From NCBI GenBank assembly GCA_002634385.1, contig NSJL01000005.1, forward strand, positions 1 through 64,000: a DNA stretch of 64,000 nt, read 5' to 3'. The notes under the pieces are model-generated. The model searched no databases, had not been told where the DNA came from, and saw nothing but the letters and a program-made list of their open reading frames with translations. Made by a program: the position numbers and the translations under genes. Within the stretch, counting starts at the first letter, position 1. Each line of letters opens with the position of its first letter. Below, piece after piece: positions 1 through 10,428 of the stretch. This DNA is from Nitrospira sp. GTDB taxonomy: Bacteria > Nitrospirota > Thermodesulfovibrionia > Thermodesulfovibrionales > Dissulfurispiraceae.

Positions 1-615
1 CTCCCGGCTCCACTGCATTGTCGGCCTCTCCTTCCAGAGCGTATCCCCTGCTTATCATACCTTTTTGTCCCTCCGGTGACCAGTTTCTTTTAGAAAGAAT
101 CCCTGCTGCCCCGGGGATCAGGGGCTCGCAATGACAAAGAGTGAGAACTTTTGAAACACCACCCTGGTATGTCCTCATTTTTACTCATACGAAATACATT
201 TTCTGTGGGAGGAATTTACAGGAATGTCGAAAAATATTACACCATTGAACGACTTCTTCCGTCCTATATGATCAGACGGTTTGCTGTCGCACTACTTCTT
301 CTTGCTCTTTTGTGATCCTTATACAATAAATATATGTAACACAATGAGTTACAGTATTCCCTTCTACTGGTGGCAGCAGAAATTCAGAGGGCTCTTTCCG
401 AGGCGACCGGGAGGTGATGCCCCTCAGAAAAGACCCCTTGTGCTCTCTAAAAAGATGCTAAATGCCTCGCTTTGGTCGGATACTTTAACAATTGCCTCTG
501 TCCATCAAGATCACTGCTCAGAACTCATTAAAATACAGGAAGTTAACAGCTCGGCATGCTTATTGCTTGTTCTTGTAATAAAGGAGAACTATCTTCGTCA
601 GGCGGAGGTGAAACA
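1..615. other. Leading intergenic stretch, no supported gene
   Basis: I see no convincing gene here. The only sizeable open frame (281-619, plus strand) has a composition unlike a bacterial protein and overlaps the ribosome-binding region of the next gene. It is AT-richer than the rest of the window, consistent with an accessory or spacer region. The stretch around 100-140 resembles the short GC-rich dispersed intergenic repeats common in metagenomic genomes, but I cannot define its boundaries. Confidence 0.5.
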
Positions 616-1947
616 ATGAAAAGGGCTTTGATCTTATCGGTGCTGGTGCTGATGGCTCTGTGTGCTCCTCTTTCTGTTTGGGCTGAAGTCGCACGGTACA
701 ACAGCGGCGGGAGTGATTTTGCCCGGGCCATAGCGCTCGGCCCGTCCGGAAACGTGTATGTGACGGGACAAAGTTGTCAAAGCCAAACCAACTGTGACTA
801 CGCCACGGTCGCCTATGATCGGAATCTCAGCCGGCTGTGGGTAGCACGGTACAGCGGCCCGGCAAATGGTGCTGACAATCCTTCAGCCATAGCAACCGAC
901 TCCGCAGGGAATGTCTATGTGACGGGAGAAAGTTGTGAGAGTAACGGGACGAACTGCGACTACGCCACTATTGCCTACGATCCGAACGGCAACGAGCTGT
1001 GGGTAGCGCGCTACAACGGCCTGGGAAATGGTTCTGATTCTGCCCATGCCTTGGCGATTGGTCCATCAGGCACCATCTATGTGACGGGAGGAAGTTATGC
1101 AAGCAAGGCATACAATGACTACGCCACGGTCGCCTATGACGCAAACGGCAATGAGCTGTGGGTAGCTCGCTACAACGGCCTGGCAAATGCTCATGTTTCT
1201 GCCCAGGCCCTCGCAATCGGTCCGTCCGGTACCATTTATGTGACAGGATGGATTGAGGGAACCGGGACAGGCTATGACTACGCCACTATTGCCTACGATT
1301 CCAGCGGCAACGAGCTATGGGCAGCACGCTACAACGGCCCGGGAAATGGGGAAGATCGTGCCGCTGCCCTGGCGACCGACTCCTCCGGCAATGTCTATGT
1401 GACGGGAAGAAGTTATGGAAGCGGAACAAGCTTTGACTACGCCACGGTCGCCTATGACCCCAGCGGCAATGAGCTTTGGGTGGCTCGGTACAACGGCCCG
1501 GGGCATAGGGGTGATTCTGCCGCTGCCCTGGCGACCGATTCCTCGGGAAACGTCTATGTGACGGGAAGAAGCTATGGAGGCGGAACAAGCTTTGACTATG
1601 CCACAATCGCCTATGACCCCAGCGGTAATGAGCTTTGGGTGGCTCGGTACAACGGCCCGGCAAATTTGCAGGATCATGCCGCTGCCCTCGCAATCGGTCC
1701 GTCCGGCAACATTTATGTGACGGGCTATAGCACTGGAAGCGGGACAGGCTGGGACTACGCCACCATTGTCTATGATCCAAACGGCAATGAACGGGCGGTG
1801 ACACGGTACAACAGCCCTGCAAATGGGGATCAGATCGCCACTGCCATGGCCATCGGTCCGTATGGCGGTATTTATATTACAGGCTATAGTTCTGGAACCT
1901 CTTACTACGACTACCTCACCGTGAAGTATGGAGGGGGGAGTCGCTGA
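616..1947 (+). CDS. Secreted SBBP-type beta-propeller repeat protein
   Basis: A 443-residue exported protein. Residues 1-23 form a signal peptide ending near the cleavage-like VWAEVA. The rest is about eight tandem repeats of roughly 50 residues, each carrying GNVYVTG, then DYATVAYD, then GNELWVARYNGP. This is the pattern of SBBP/beta-propeller repeats seen in secreted and surface proteins of environmental bacteria. The start at 616 is chosen because GGAGGTG lies 5-11 bases upstream and the signal peptide begins there; the frame is open further upstream without such support. The repeats are very similar to one another, also at DNA level, so copy number may vary. It is monocistronic and followed by a strong hairpin. 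No catalytic motif is visible; an extracellular binding or structural role is inference. Confidence 0.8.
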   Translation: MKRALILSVLVLMALCAPLSVWAEVARYNSGGSDFARAIALGPSGNVYVTGQSCQSQTNCDYATVAYDRNLSRLWVARYSGPANGADNPSAIATDSAGNVYVTGESCESNGTNCDYATIAYDPNGNELWVARYNGLGNGSDSAHALAIGPSGTIYVTGGSYASKAYNDYATVAYDANGNELWVARYNGLANAHVSAQALAIGPSGTIYVTGWIEGTGTGYDYATIAYDSSGNELWAARYNGPGNGEDRAAALATDSSGNVYVTGRSYGSGTSFDYATVAYDPSGNELWVARYNGPGHRGDSAAALATDSSGNVYVTGRSYGGGTSFDYATIAYDPSGNELWVARYNGPANLQDHAAALAIGPSGNIYVTGYSTGSGTGWDYATIVYDPNGNERAVTRYNSPANGDQIATAMAIGPYGGIYITGYSSGTSYYDYLTVKYGGGSR

Positions 1948-1986
1948 AGAGGGAAGCTGCAAGGTTCAGGGTTGTTTTTGTAAGAA

Positions 1987-2020
1987 GAGTCGGGACCGGC
2001 CTATGCTCCGGTCCCGACTC
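1987..2020 (+). terminator. Hairpin terminator after the SBBP gene
   Basis: A perfect 13-bp stem (GAGTCGGGACCGG at 1987-1999 pairing with 2008-2020) with an 8-base loop, 40 bases after the stop codon. It is followed by CCTTTCC rather than a clean T-run. The stem can also serve the convergent gene at 2058-3389. Confidence 0.75.
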
Positions 2021-2057
2021 CCTTTCCGTACTCCGGGTGGTTTCTCGATCTTCTGTG

Positions 2058-3389
2058 CTAAGGCACGGAGAAGACAATACGTGCCATTTTAAGTGTGCTC
2101 AGTTCAGTATACTCCACCAACTCCTCATCATAGAAGCTGTAGGTGTAATAGATGGCGGTCTTCCCATTCGGCAATGTCAGGGCTTCGGGCTCGGAACGCT
2201 TGGCGGGTGATATCGAAGAGTCCGGGGTTATTCTCTCAGGGGCGGAGTCATCAAAGAGAGTGGCAATCCAGATACTTCCGGTCGCCTCTGTATTCTCTTC
2301 TTTGTAGAATTCCAGAGGCGTAAGTGACGTGGTTGCATAGACGACATACCATTTGCCATCACCCCCCTTAAAGGGTTCAGGGGAAGAGATGAACCGTTCC
2401 GGGGCCTGTGCCTGTGCTTGTATTCTCTTTGTGAGCAGCCAAGAGCCATCCGTTTGTTTTTGGTACACTTCAATTGTCCGATATCCAGTTTCAAGCGTAA
2501 ACAGCATCGTTTCTTTATCTCCGTCTTCGTCGAGATCGAGAATCCAGGGGAAACCTGCCTTTATTGCTGTTTGTTTCACGCATGTCTTGGAGCCGGTGTT
2601 TATGTCATAGATCATGGGGTTTCTTACCGAACTCTCTGGATCCCAGCAACTGTTATCAGGATCAGGGACCTGCGCCAGCGCAATTTGGGTGCCGTCGAAA
2701 CTGAAATGCGCCTGGCTCGCCTCAGCACTCAGCAAAGTTTCTTCATTCTCAAGGTTACCCTCAGGGTCATACAGGTTGCGTCAGTATACTTTGACACCCG
2801 AGCCAGTGAGCTTTTGGTAGAGAATTTTTGCCTCTCCGGTGTTTTCCGAGTAGGTTCCGAGGGCACAGCGTCCCCCTACGGCACTGGGCAGGTAAGAAAT
2901 TGTCCAATCGGCGTAGCTCTCTGCGGTGCCGGCAGAGTTCTCTTTGGCAGTCTTGAGTCGAAATTTAAGAGAAGCATACTGACTTTCTGGGTTTATCGGC
3001 ACGGTGTAGATGATAGAGACTTCTCCATCGACCGAGTAAACCCACTCGGGACCATTGGCATTCTCCGTGTCGATTGGGGCCAAGCCGGTGGCTAATTGAT
3101 AGTGATAGTCCAAGCTAGCCTCAAACTTACCGGTGTCTTCCTCAAGCTTGCTGATCCATAGTTTGTTTGACTCACTCTGCCAGAGTGCTCTCAAATGTAC
3201 GTTGTCAAATTCGGGATCAATGATTTGCAAAGTCAGCTGCCACCCATCGGGAATGGCTCGCTCATCAGCTATTTCCACCTCAAAGGCTTTAGCAAGGCCG
3301 GGTGCGAAGGGCATGAGGACCAGGGTAGAAAAGACGAGGAGCGTAAAAGCGTTGAAAACGATGCTGGAGTAGTGCACGGTGTGTTTCAC
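2058..3389 (-). pseudogene. Secreted beta-rich protein interrupted by in-frame UGA
   Basis: One continuous minus-strand frame of 444 codons carries a single internal TGA (plus-strand positions 2781-2783). It would be read as a 202-residue protein plus a detached downstream frame. The start is GTG at 3389, preceded by GGAAAGGAGAT. The N-terminus is a signal peptide (hydrophobic residues about 10-35). The part after the stop continues sensibly as RNLYDPEGN and includes FSFDGTQIALA and DLDEDGDKETM, typical of beta-propeller-like or calcium-binding secreted proteins. Tryptophan at the stop (TGG to TGA) would fit the context, so a nonsense mutation or sequencing error is the simplest reading. Because the window contains a credible selenocysteine UGA elsewhere, recoding was considered, but no Cys-type active site surrounds this codon. 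I do not recognise the family. Confidence 0.65.
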
Positions 3390-3465
3390 GATCGTATCTC
3401 CTTTCCAAGGGCAAGTTGGACGAGAAAGACGTTGTTCCTAAAGAGAGAGCGACTCAGCCATTACC

Positions 3466-3765
3466 TTATGCAGCGACCTCCTTTCTGTCGATGTCCTTCT
3501 GTTGCAAGGCAACAAGCAGCTTCGGTATCTCTCTACAGCCCTTTATCCGCCTGAACTTCCTTTCCACTCTCAACAGCGCTGCCACGGCCCCTCGATGCAC
3601 CAGCTCACCATTGCGCCACCCCACCAGCAGATGCCCTTTGAATTCTATAGCGCTCTTCTCGTGCAGTAGTAAAACAGACATGATTTTGAATGTCAAGGTG
3701 TTTTTCATAGTTTTGTCGAGGCAAAAAAGAGATATCCGGTTCTTACGCAGCTGCCTGCCAAATCT
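3466..3765 (-). pseudogene. Possible transposase C-terminal relic
   Basis: A minus-strand open stretch whose translation (for example EFKGHLLVGWRNGELVHRG, then RKFRRIKGCREIPKLLVAL) looks to me like the C-terminal tail of a transposase. The FRRIKG...PKL-AL ending is the basis, recalled from memory. There is no ribosome-binding site at the internal ATG (3708), the frame is closed by TGA just upstream of 3765, and no N-terminal catalytic domain or terminal inverted repeats are visible. If real it marks decay of an insertion sequence beside the interrupted secreted-protein gene. It could instead be a small hypothetical protein. Confidence 0.3.
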
Positions 3766-4165
3766 TCATGTAGGCCATCAGCACACTCTGATCGCTCCTC
3801 GTTTCAAACCAGTCATGATGAGAGCCGTCCATCTGCACCATCTCTCCTCTCTGGCTTCCTCCGGATAGAAGGATCCGCCTTGTGCCCTATGCCTGACCAT
3901 AATACTGTCTTTTCCTGTCATCCTGATGCCCTCCCTCAAAGCTCAGTATGACAGCTCCCCAATAGGACATTATCATTTTGCTGTTACACCCGGGTCCACC
4001 GGGTTTGATGTAAGGATAAGTTTTTTGTTACAATAGGTTGAAGGGCATTTGCCAATGAAAAAAGCCGGCTGTACCGTAGACGCCTTGATGGTACGGCAAC
4101 GCCTTCCCGGAAAGAAAATACGCGACTGAAAGCCTTGCCGGTTCCGTCATAATGAAAGGGTAGAT
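3766..4165. other. Gene-free spacer before pgpA
   Basis: About 400 bases without a supportable gene. A weak dyad CTGTCAT...ATGACAG lies near 3916-3953 and a CCGGGT/ACCGGG-type repeat near 3990-4002. The AT-rich segment at 4015-4035 could hold promoter elements for the downstream operon, but I cannot place clear -35/-10 boxes. Confidence 0.4.
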
Positions 4166-4642
4166 ATGAAATGGAATACCTTCTCGAAAGCCCTTTACGG
4201 ACTCCTGTTCCATACTATCGCCACCGTCCTCTTCATCGGATATCTCCCCTTTGCCCCGGGGACCTTCGGTACCCTGGCCGGTGTGCTGTTCCTCCGCCTT
4301 GCGAAGCCGGGTCCGGACATGCTGGTCCTTTTCACCGCCGGGGGGCTGGTGCTGGGGACGATAAGCGCCCATATAACGGAAAAAGGGCTTGGACAGCAGG
4401 ACAGCAAACATATTGTCATTGACGAGTTCGTGGGGTATCTTGTGGCAATGATGTTCCTCCCCCTGACAGGACCCTACCTGGCAGCGTCCTTTTTTTTGTT
4501 CCGGTTTTTCGATATACTAAAGCCGCCCCCCATCAGGAGCATCGAGAGGAGGATAAAGGGGGGTGCCGGGATCATGCTCGATGATGTGGTGGCGGGGCTT
4601 TGTACGAACGGGCTGCTGCAGCTCTGGAGGTATCTCCTGTGA
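4166..4642 (+). CDS. pgpA: Phosphatidylglycerophosphatase A
   Basis: Dephosphorylates phosphatidylglycerol phosphate to phosphatidylglycerol in the inner membrane. The 158-residue protein has the family hallmarks: the GYLPFAPGTFGTLAG segment near the N-terminus, the acidic IVIDEFVG motif mid-protein, FRFFDILKPPPIR, and GGAGIMLDDVVAG near the C-terminus, interspersed with hydrophobic helices. Length matches the family. It opens a tight operon: its stop overlaps the GTG start of thpR by four bases (GTGA), and recA follows. Identification from these motifs is confident. Confidence 0.92.
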   Translation: MKWNTFSKALYGLLFHTIATVLFIGYLPFAPGTFGTLAGVLFLRLAKPGPDMLVLFTAGGLVLGTISAHITEKGLGQQDSKHIVIDEFVGYLVAMMFLPLTGPYLAASFFLFRFFDILKPPPIRSIERRIKGGAGIMLDDVVAGLCTNGLLQLWRYLL

Positions 4643-5202
4643 GATGTTTCATCGCACTGGATATGCCGGCGGAAATCAAGGAGGCCATCGGCGCGGTGGT
4701 CGAAAAGGTACGGCCGGCGGCCAGGGGAATACGATGGGTCCCCCCGCACAACATTCATCTGACCCTGAAATTCCTCGGCGAGATACAGGCGGAGATGGTT
4801 CCGGAGATACAGCGGATCCTCTCCGCTGTCTGTTCCCGCTACCAACCCTTTGCTCTCACCGTCCGGGGGACAGGGGCTTTCCCCTCCCTGAAACACCCCA
4901 GTATCGTATGGGTGGGGATCGGGGATTCCGAAGAGCTGGCGGCGCTGTACCGTGATATCGAGGATTCCCTGCAGGCCCTTGGCTTCGCGAAGGAGGGGCG
5001 GAAATTCTCTCCCCACCTCACCATGGGGAGGGTGAAGGAGAGGACGGGGAAGGCATTATTGGATAAGGAGTTAGCTACATTTAAAGACACCTTTTTTGGT
5101 ACTATAGAGGCGAAAGAGATTTTGCTCATGAAAAGCGAACTGGAGCCGACCGGAGCGGAGTACTCGAAGATAGCCGGTTTTGCACTGACCAACAAAGCGT
5201 AA
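4639..5202 (+). CDS. thpR: RNA 2',3'-cyclic phosphodiesterase (LigT/ThpR family)
   Basis: A 187-residue 2H-phosphoesterase. The two HxT/S motifs that define the family are present: HLTLKFLGE in the N-terminal half and HLTMGRVKE in the C-terminal half. The N-terminus (RCFIALDMP) is typical. I take GTG at 4639 as the start because it overlaps the pgpA stop and gives the normal N-terminus; the frame is open upstream inside pgpA, but that would add an alien extension. Family members hydrolyse 2',3'-cyclic phosphate RNA ends. Placement between pgpA and recA is probably co-transcription rather than functional coupling. Confidence 0.9.
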   Translation: MRCFIALDMPAEIKEAIGAVVEKVRPAARGIRWVPPHNIHLTLKFLGEIQAEMVPEIQRILSAVCSRYQPFALTVRGTGAFPSLKHPSIVWVGIGDSEELAALYRDIEDSLQALGFAKEGRKFSPHLTMGRVKERTGKALLDKELATFKDTFFGTIEAKEILLMKSELEPTGAEYSKIAGFALTNKA

Positions 5203-5268
5203 GCTGCTGCCGCCGCATGCGAGGGGGGGTGCCCTGCACCTGCGGGCAGCGCAGAAGGAGGCATTTGA

Positions 5269-6306
5269 ATGAATAAGGATAAGATCAAGGCGCTCGAGAT
5301 GGCCATCTCCCAGATCGAGAAGAGTTTCGGGAAGGGAGCGATTATGCGCCTCGGGGCGGGTGAGGTGGCCGAAGGAGTGCAGGCGATACCTACCGGGTCC
5401 CTGTCCCTCGATATTGCGACGGGTATCGGGGGCTTTCCCCGGGGGAGAGTGGTCGAAATATTCGGGCCCGAGTCCTCGGGGAAGACGACCCTTGCCCTGC
5501 ATGCCATTGCCCAGGCGCAGAAGGCAGGGGGAGTTGCCGCATTCGTCGATGCCGAGCATGCCCTGGATGTGAACTACGCGGGCAGGCTCGGAGTGAATGT
5601 GGAGGACCTCCTGGTCTCTCAGCCGGACACCGGGGAGCAGGCCCTCGAGGTGGCGGAAACCCTCGTCAGGAGCGGGGCCGTCGACATTATCGTGGTGGAC
5701 TCCGTGGCCGCCCTTGTTCCCAAGGCGGAAATAGAGGGGGATATGGGAGATGCCCTGCCCGGTCTGCAAGCGCGTCTCATGAGCCAGGCAATGAGGAAGC
5801 TCACCGCGGCCATATCGAAATCCATGACCACCCTTATCTTCATCAACCAGATACGGATGAAGATCGGGGTGATGTTCGGCAACCCCGAGACGACTACCGG
5901 AGGGAATGCCCTGAAATTCTATTCTTCCATGAGACTCGATATCAGGAAGATCGACAATCTCAAGGAGGGGCAGGAGACTATCGGGGGCAGGGTGAGAGTC
6001 AAGATCGTAAAGAACAAGGTCGCCCCCCCTTTCCGGCAGGCGGAATTCGACATCTACTTCAATGAAGGGATATCGAAGAACGGGGAGATTATCGACCTCG
6101 GCGTCGATAAAGGCATTATCGAGAAGTCCGGGGCGTGGTACAGCTATGGAGGCAACAGGATCGGCCAGGGGAGGGAAAACGTGAGGGAGTACCTCAAGAG
6201 CAACCCTGCGGTGGCGGAGGAAATAGAGCAGAAAATCAAGGAAATAAACGGGCTGGTAAAGCCTGCGACAGCCCCTGAAGCCAAAAGCAATGGCAAAGAA
6301 AAATAA
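5269..6306 (+). CDS. recA: Recombinase RecA
   Basis: The 345-residue DNA strand-exchange ATPase. The Walker A motif GPESSGKTT lies near residue 66 and Walker B in [13 protein letters not shown] near 140. Loop L2 ([18 protein letters not shown]) and the [15 protein letters not shown] segment are canonical. AAGGAGG sits 8 bases before ATG. I looked for a LexA-type operator in the 66-base upstream gap and did not recognise one. It is followed by a long palindromic repeat and then recX, the usual modulator partner. Confidence 0.98.
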   Translation: MNKDKIKALEMAISQIEKSFGKGAIMRLGAGEVAEGVQAIPTGSLSLDIATGIGGFPRGRVVEIFGPESSGKTTLALHAIAQAQKAGGVAAFVDAEHALDVNYAGRLGVNVEDLLVSQPDTGEQALEVAETLVRSGAVDIIVVDSVAALVPKAEIEGDMGDALPGLQARLMSQAMRKLTAAISKSMTTLIFINQIRMKIGVMFGNPETTTGGNALKFYSSMRLDIRKIDNLKEGQETIGGRVRVKIVKNKVAPPFRQAEFDIYFNEGISKNGEIIDLGVDKGIIEKSGAWYSYGGNRIGQGRENVREYLKSNPAVAEEIEQKIKEINGLVKPATAPEAKSNGKEK

Positions 6307-6317
6307 ATAACGGCCCT

Positions 6318-6521
6318 TTTCACCGCAGAGGACGCAAAGGACGCAGAGAAAAGAGTAAGAGAGTAAGACAGAATGAGACAGAGATAAGGCAGAATAAAGA
6401 CAGATAACGACAGAGTGAAAGAGAAAAAAGCAGTTTCTTGTCTTCTCTGTCTTACTCTGGTTTTATCTCTGTCTTGTTCTGCTTTTGTTTCTCTGCGCAC
6501 ACTGCGCTTTCTGCGGTGAAA
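6318..6521. repeat. Long imperfect palindrome between recA and recX (copy A)
   Basis: Roughly 200 bases forming one large imperfect inverted repeat. The outer arms TTTCACCGCAGA (6318-6329) and TCTGCGGTGAAA (6510-6521) are perfectly complementary. Inside, the left arm is purine-rich with repeated AGACAGA/GAGTAAGA units and the right arm pyrimidine-rich with CTCTGTCTTACTCTG units. The centre is AAAGCAGTTTCTTGTCT near 6428-6443. The outer ACCGCAGAGG/CGCAGAG units resemble dispersed intergenic repeats I have seen in many environmental genomes. It ends 10 bases before the recX ATG, which has no Shine-Dalgarno. Related copies occur at about 33655 and 43503. Confidence 0.75.
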
Positions 6522-6531
6522 CGGTGTTTTT

Positions 6532-7020
6532 ATGAAAGCCTTTGAAGACACAACGAAAAACGCCCTGCAGCATGCGTTCAGACTGCTTGCGTACCGGGAC
6601 AGGAGCGCGAAGGAGATGCATGACAGGCTTGCGCGAAAGGGCTTTTCAGAAGGGGTGATCGGAGAGACCCTGCATTTCCTGCAGGAGAAACGTTTCATCG
6701 ATGACGAACGGCTTGCCGGAATGCTCAAGCGGGATGCGGTGGAAAGGAAGCATTTCGGCAGGGGGGGCGCGAAGGGCTATCTTCTGAAGAGGGGAATTCC
6801 CGGGGAGGTAGCGGATGCGGTCCTTGGGGACCCTGACGAATATCTCGATGCAGCACGGGAATTGGTGGAGAAAAAACTGAAGACCATGAAGGGGCATGAC
6901 AGGGAGACGGTCAGAAGGAGGTTGTGGGGGCTCCTTTCCCGGAGGGGCTTCTCTCCCGATATCATACGGCGGACGATGAGATCTTTTTGCGACAAGGAGG
7001 AATTCGATGAGAATTGGTAG
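6532..7020 (+). CDS. recX: Regulatory protein RecX
   Basis: A 162-residue all-alpha RecX-type modulator of RecA filaments. It starts with the typical A-x-RLLAYRDRSAKEMHDRL segment, followed by GFSEGVIGETLHFLQEKRFIDDERLA and a third helical repeat near LLSRRGFSPDIIRRTM. Length and three-repeat organisation fit the family. ATG 6532 follows GTGTTTTT with no recognisable ribosome-binding site, and the upstream 200 bases can fold into a giant hairpin, so translation may depend on that structure or on coupling to recA. The 3' end overlaps the following lipoprotein gene by 14 bases. Confidence 0.88.
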   Translation: MKAFEDTTKNALQHAFRLLAYRDRSAKEMHDRLARKGFSEGVIGETLHFLQEKRFIDDERLAGMLKRDAVERKHFGRGGAKGYLLKRGIPGEVADAVLGDPDEYLDAARELVEKKLKTMKGHDRETVRRRLWGLLSRRGFSPDIIRRTMRSFCDKEEFDENW

Positions 7021-7377
7021 AATAATGGGAATAGGAGCGGTGCTTTTTGCCATGGCGTTTTCTGCCGGATGCACCTCCGCCCCGGTACGGTTTACCCACG
7101 ATGAGATAAAGGGGTATCCCCTCGATGTGCAGGAGCGCATCATTAAAGGTGAGATAATGCTGGGCATGACCCAGCAGCAGGTGCGCTATTCCTGGGGATC
7201 TCCCACGACCGTAAAGACGTCGGTGGCGCGTGACGGACGGCAGCGGGAGGAGTGGATCTATTCCGATACTGTCGGGTATAAGAAAAGGCTCCTCTTTGTT
7301 GACGGAAAGTTAAGCGATATCACCGAAGGGCTGTTCCTCAAATCCGGCCAGCCCGGGATAAAGCAACAGGAGACGAA

Positions 7378-7381
<4 letters not shown>
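7007..7381 (+). CDS. Small outer-membrane-type lipoprotein, BamE/SmpA-like
   Basis: A 124-residue predicted lipoprotein. The signal peptide ends in the lipobox FSAGC (Cys about residue 22). The mature part contains LGMTQQQVRYSWGSPTTV followed by a basic/aromatic EEWIY strand and LLFVDGKLSDI. This pattern, a GMT-xx-V helix then strands, is characteristic of the BamE/SmpA/OmlA fold of small outer-membrane lipoproteins. The fold assignment is inference. It overlaps recX upstream and alaS downstream (ATGA overlap), so it is translated as part of the recA-alaS operon. Confidence 0.75.
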
Positions 7382-10014
<2,633 letters not shown>

Positions 10015-10033
10015 AAAGAACGAGGAGGTGCGT

Positions 10034-10360
10034 ATGACGATCTTCGATGTAGTACGGAACGCTGTCCTTGCGGGGTTCGGTGCCCGTGAAAAGGTGAAGG
10101 AGTTTGTGGACGACCTGGTGAAAAAGGGCGAATTGAGCGAATCGCAGGGAGCGAAGCTCATCAAGGAGTGGTCCGAGAGGGTGGACAAGGGTACCTCCGA
10201 CTGGAGCCGGAACATCTCGGACATGATCTCCAAGACCATGGAAAAAATGAATATTCCCACGCGGGACGATATCGAGAAATTGAACAGAAAGATCCAGACC
10301 CTCTCCGCGCGGGTCAAGAAGCTGGAGGGAGCCCACGAGGCGGAAGAGACGGAGCAGTAG
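10034..10360 (+). CDS. Phasin-like small helical protein
   Basis: A 108-residue, almost entirely helical, charged protein: ARE-KVKEFVDDLVKKGELSESQGAKLI, a central amphipathic section, and a C-terminal heptad coiled coil (DIEKLNRKIQTLSARVKKLE). This matches the phasin/PhaF-like family that often sits beside ABC1/UbiB kinases in delta-type and Nitrospirota genomes (recalled, not checked). GAGGAGGTG precedes ATG 10034 by about 3-4 bases; the frame is open from 9998, but the upstream start has poorer support. Whether it coats polyhydroxyalkanoate granules or only shares the coiled-coil shape cannot be told. Confidence 0.65.
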   Translation: MTIFDVVRNAVLAGFGAREKVKEFVDDLVKKGELSESQGAKLIKEWSERVDKGTSDWSRNISDMISKTMEKMNIPTRDDIEKLNRKIQTLSARVKKLEGAHEAEETEQ

Positions 10361-10428
10361 AGACGGATACTCGATACGGGGTGCTTCTCAGCTTTCCTTG
10401 TATCGGTCCGGCATCGCCCGGCACCTAG

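Noticed and set aside
281-619. 112-codon frame near the left edge
   Set aside because: Composition unlike a real protein, no ribosome-binding site, and it ends within the initiation region of the SBBP gene.
5203-5268. LexA/SOS box upstream of recA
   Set aside because: No CTGT-N8-ACAG or Gram-positive type box could be found; the gap is a GC-rich spacer plus ribosome-binding site.
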